7,212 nucleotides of DNA from Deltaproteobacteria bacterium (GTDB lineage: Bacteria > Desulfobacterota > B13-G15 > RBG-16-54-18), in NCBI GenBank assembly GCA_003646745.1, contig QMLM01000084.1, forward strand, positions 1 to 7,212, written 5' to 3'. Below the pieces are notes generated by a model that saw only the letters and a list, made by a program, of their open reading frames with translations, searched no databases and was not told where the DNA came from. A program made the position numbers and the translations under genes. The first letter of the stretch is position 1, and each line of letters starts with the position of its first letter. Positions 4,734 to 7,212 of the stretch are shown in pieces.

Positions 4734-6550
4734 CCTCCACCCTGTTTGAGATCTAGATATTTTTTTATCATCTTCCCTGCTATGGGAGCAGCGGCGGCGC
4801 CCCCGTGCCCTCCGTGCTCGATCAATACCACCACCGCAATCTCAGGGTCGGAGGCAGGGGCATAAGCCACAAACCAAGCATGATCTCGCCATTCATAGGG
4901 CACCTCTTCAGGTTTAAGCCTCCTGCCTGTGCCCCTGAGCCTGATCACTTGGGCGGTGCCCGTCTTGCCTGCTATCTCCACCCCAGCAAGGCGAGCAGCT
5001 CTACCTGTTCCGCGCTTGTCTCTGACCACATCTACGAGCGCCTCCTTTATCTCATTTAAGGTCCTCTGGGAGATGGGAAGTCTTCCTATCTGCTTAGGAC
5101 GATATTCCTCCAATACATTTCCATCCACATCTTCCACGCGTTTTGCAATCTGTGGCTTTAGCACCCTGCCGCCATTGGCGATGGAACTGATAAGATTAAG
5201 CAACTGAAGAGGGGTCACCAAGAGATAACCTTGCCCTATAGCCATGGAGACGGTCTCTCCTGCATACCATGGCTCACCCAACCTATCCTTCTTCCACTCT
5301 GCTGTAGGGATCAATCCACTCTTTTCGCCTTTGAGGTCTATCCCTGTAGGCCTTCCGAGACCGAAGCCCTCTGCATACCTGCTTAACTTCTCCACCCCCA
5401 ATCTCTCGCCCACTTGATAGAAGAATATATCACACGATTCTACCAACCCCCGATGGAGATCCACCGCTCCATGCCCTCCCCTGCGCCAGCACTGATATCC
5501 CCTCCTGCCCACGTGATAAATGCCCGAGCAATAAAGGATAGTTCTGGGGGTTATTACCCCCTCCTCTAAACCTGCGGCTGCTGTTACTATCTTGAAGACA
5601 GAACCGGGTGGATAAAGTCCCTGAATTCCCCTGTTTTGCAGGGGATGTAAGGGACTTGAAACCAGCTCCTCCCACTCCTTGACCGATATGCCCTTAGCGA
5701 AAAGGGAAGGTTGAAAGGAGGGGCTGCTGCAAAAGGCCAAAATCTCCCCGGTTGTCGGATCCATGGCGATAATGGCCCCAGCTCTTTCGCTCAAGAGTTT
5801 TTCTGCGTATCTCTGGAGGTCCAAGTCTATGGTCAAGTACAAATTGTGTCCTGGAATTGGGGGAACTTCCCTTAGAACTCGCACCTCTTTGCCCACAGCA
5901 TCTACTTCTACTTGTCTTCCTCCATCGATCCCTCGTAGATGCCCTTCCCATGCCCATTCCACTCCGCATTTTCCTACGCAGTCACCCATCTTATAGCCCT
6001 TTTTGCTTTTTAGCTCCTCTTTATCTATTTCTCCCACATAACCCAGTATATGGGCGGCCACCTTACCGTGGGGGTATGTCCTTATTGGCTCAATGCTTAT
6101 CTGCACTCCGGGCAGATCCAATCTGTTAGTCTTCAAAAGACTCATCTCCCTCCAAGAGATGTCCCCCTTGATCTTTATAGGCTGAAAGGGGGGGCGATTT
6201 CTATCCCTGATCTTGCCCTCTATCTTTGAAGCACTGAGGTGGAGAAACCGGGAAAGCCTTTTGGTCAATCCTTGCAGATCGTCTACATCCTCAGGCATCA
6301 CCATTACGTTAAAGGAGGGGCGATTATCTGCCAATATCCTCCCTTTTCTATCCATAATCATCCCCCGCACCGCGGAGATCTTCCTCAACCTAATTCTATT
6401 GTTCTCAGACAGTAGTCGGAATTCATGTTCCTTAATTACCTGCAGATACCAAAGCCTTACGAAGATAATGAGAAAGACAACGACAGCGGCAAAAACAAGG
6501 TATTTGTACCTGGCTTTAAACTCCTCTGGCTCCCGCCTTCTTATATCCAC
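4730..6550 (-). CDS. mrdA: Penicillin-binding protein 2, peptidoglycan DD-transpeptidase of elongation
   Basis: PBP2 cross-links peptidoglycan in the side wall and activates RodA. The 606-residue product has a short cytoplasmic N-terminus, one membrane anchor (about 17-36), a dimerisation/pedestal domain (about 60-220) and the transpeptidase domain (about 250-600). The active-site motifs are S317-VF-K320 (SxxK), S372-C-D374 (SxD, usual in PBP2) and K529-T-G-T532 (KTGT). C341, C354, H360 and C373 fall where a zinc site has been reported in Acinetobacter PBP2. The start is GTG at 6550, overlapping the mreD stop by 10 nt, with AGGAG (6562-6566) 11 nt upstream, a slightly long spacer compensated by likely coupling. 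No ATG occurs in frame before residue 64. The downstream overlap with rodA is 4 nt. Confidence 0.96.
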   Translation of the reverse strand: MDIRRREPEEFKARYKYLVFAAVVVFLIIFVRLWYLQVIKEHEFRLLSENNRIRLRKISAVRGMIMDRKGRILADNRPSFNVMVMPEDVDDLQGLTKRLSRFLHLSASKIEGKIRDRNRPPFQPIKIKGDISWREMSLLKTNRLDLPGVQISIEPIRTYPHGKVAAHILGYVGEIDKEELKSKKGYKMGDCVGKCGVEWAWEGHLRGIDGGRQVEVDAVGKEVRVLREVPPIPGHNLYLTIDLDLQRYAEKLLSERAGAIIAMDPTTGEILAFCSSPSFQPSLFAKGISVKEWEELVSSPLHPLQNRGIQGLYPPGSVFKIVTAAAGLEEGVITPRTILYCSGIYHVGRRGYQCWRRGGHGAVDLHRGLVESCDIFFYQVGERLGVEKLSRYAEGFGLGRPTGIDLKGEKSGLIPTAEWKKDRLGEPWYAGETVSMAIGQGYLLVTPLQLLNLISSIANGGRVLKPQIAKRVEDVDGNVLEEYRPKQIGRLPISQRTLNEIKEALVDVVRDKRGTGRAARLAGVEIAGKTGTAQVIRLRGTGRRLKPEEVPYEWRDHAWFVAYAPASDPEIAVVVLIEHGGHGGAAAAPIAGKMIKKYLDLKQGGG

Positions 6551-7056
6551 AATGAAAAACGCTCCTGTCCCCTTTCCCCGAGGATGAATACCTTTGGGGT
6601 TATGATAAGAACTAGCGGCGAAAGGAGCCCTGTGCTGAGGGCCTGCATAATAAGATAATGCAAAATTCTGGAAAAGGGGATATGGATGCCTTCTGCGATA
6701 AGCAGGATGATGAGCACTAAAAGGCCATCGACCATTGCTCCAACAAATACCATTAGCATTTTAGAGATTAAGTTGGGGAAGTAAAATCTCCTCACCATAG
6801 TCTTGGTGAGGGAAAAAACCACTGTTTTGGAGAGGGCATTCAAGCCGACAACCCCTCCTGCTAACACGTCTTGCAGAAATCCTAAAAAGAATGAAAGACC
6901 ACCTCCAAGGGGGAGGGAATATCTGAAACCAAAGACGACCACCACTATGAGGACAACGTCAGGGATGGGAAACCGAGTAGGGTAAAAGCCTCCGAAGGCG
7001 GTCTGCAACACCAACCACCCCATTCCAAAAAAGAGGGGGATTGCAATCCTAGACAA
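6541..7056 (-). CDS. mreD: Rod shape-determining protein MreD
   Basis: MreD is a small inner-membrane protein of the Rod complex that works with MreC to control PBP2-RodA. The 171-residue product is very hydrophobic, with about five or six membrane segments (for example 34-46, 52-69, 101-121 and 139-155) and a short basic/acidic tail, matching the usual length (about 160-175). MreD sequences diverge strongly, so the call rests on hydrophobicity, size, the LGFLQDVLAGGVVGLNAL region and the place between mreC and mrdA. The start is TTG at 7056, 5 nt after the mreC stop, with AAGGA (7066-7070) 9 nt upstream. The next Met is residue 12, which would cut into the first span. Its TAA overlaps the GTG of mrdA. 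Confidence 0.88.
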   Translation of the reverse strand: MSRIAIPLFFGMGWLVLQTAFGGFYPTRFPIPDVVLIVVVVFGFRYSLPLGGGLSFFLGFLQDVLAGGVVGLNALSKTVVFSLTKTMVRRFYFPNLISKMLMVFVGAMVDGLLVLIILLIAEGIHIPFSRILHYLIMQALSTGLLSPLVLIITPKVFILGERGQERFSLWI

Positions 7057-7061
7057 AGCTT

Positions 7062-7212
7062 CTAATCCTTCCCGCCGCTTGCCGGTCTTAAGATTACCAT
7101 TACCTCTTCCAAACGGGAAAAATCTGCACTGGGGCTGACCTCTACTTCTTGAAAAAGCCCATATTCTTTCTTTTTCACCCTCACCACCTTGCCCATGGAC
7201 AATCCTTTAGGA
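7062..7212 (-). CDS. mreC: MreC, C-terminal end (partial)
   Basis: The minus-strand frame is open from the right edge to TAG at 7062-7064, giving the last 49 residues. It contains GKVVRVKKKEYGLFQEVEV followed by SADFSRLEEVMVIL. This matches the end of the MreC beta-barrel domain, in which a G-x-V stretch, an aromatic before 'Q-V/E' and 'P-x-A-D/x-F-x-R-L-E-E-V' precede a final valine-rich strand. MreC is a membrane-anchored periplasmic scaffold that activates PBP2. The call is strengthened by the 5-nt gap to mreD. The short Gly-Gly-Lys-Asp end is within family norms. The promoter and probably mreB lie outside the window. Confidence 0.85.
   Translation of the reverse strand, partial: PKGLSMGKVVRVKKKEYGLFQEVEVSPSADFSRLEEVMVILRPASGGKD

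Noticed and set aside
5763..6129. Overlapping plus-strand open frames opposite mrdA
   Set aside because: They run through the codon-dense PBP2 gene and show no motif or start signal of their own.

Overview
This looks like a chromosomal core region of a Gram-negative, rod-shaped bacterium. The best guess is Desulfobacterota (the former Deltaproteobacteria) or a relative. The clue is the left-end gene: a DHH phosphoesterase of the type fused to CBS domains and a tRNA nucleotidyltransferase, which I know from deltaproteobacteria and Aquificales. The mreC-mreD-mrdA-rodA order and an era/rodZ pair fit but do not fix the lineage. No mobile element, phage gene, CRISPR array, tRNA or rRNA was seen.

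Layout, left to right. 1-858 (minus, 5' part only): DHH/DHHA1 N-terminal part of a probable tRNA A-adding enzyme. 859-1044: divergent intergenic region with promoter-like elements and an 18-bp palindrome. 1045-1311 (plus): 88-residue zinc-ribbon protein of unknown function. 1305-2087 (minus): rodZ, overlapping the previous gene tail-to-tail by 7 nt. 2137-3024 (minus): era, upstream of rodZ in the same probable operon. 3025-3216: divergent intergenic region with facing promoters for era and ssb. 3217-3630 (plus): ssb. 3636-4733, 4730-6550, 6541-7056 and 7062-7212 (all minus): rodA, mrdA (PBP2), mreD and the 3' end of mreC. These four form a tightly packed operon read mreC-mreD-mrdA-rodA, entering from the right edge.

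How the genes work together. PBP2 (transpeptidase) and RodA (glycosyltransferase) form the wall-elongating synthase. MreC and MreD regulate and scaffold it, and RodZ links it to cytoplasmic MreB filaments. Thus five of the six core Rod-complex proteins are coded here; mreB is probably just beyond position 7212. Era (ribosome small-subunit maturation), SSB (DNA replication and repair) and the A-adding enzyme (tRNA 3' end) are housekeeping neighbours.

I found no convincing undescribed system. The points most worth a second look are the small zinc-ribbon gene with a perfect palindrome at its promoter, the symmetric ssb/era promoter region, a Cys3His metal site in PBP2, a Trp in the Era switch I motif, and two tail-to-tail gene junctions with no room for terminators.
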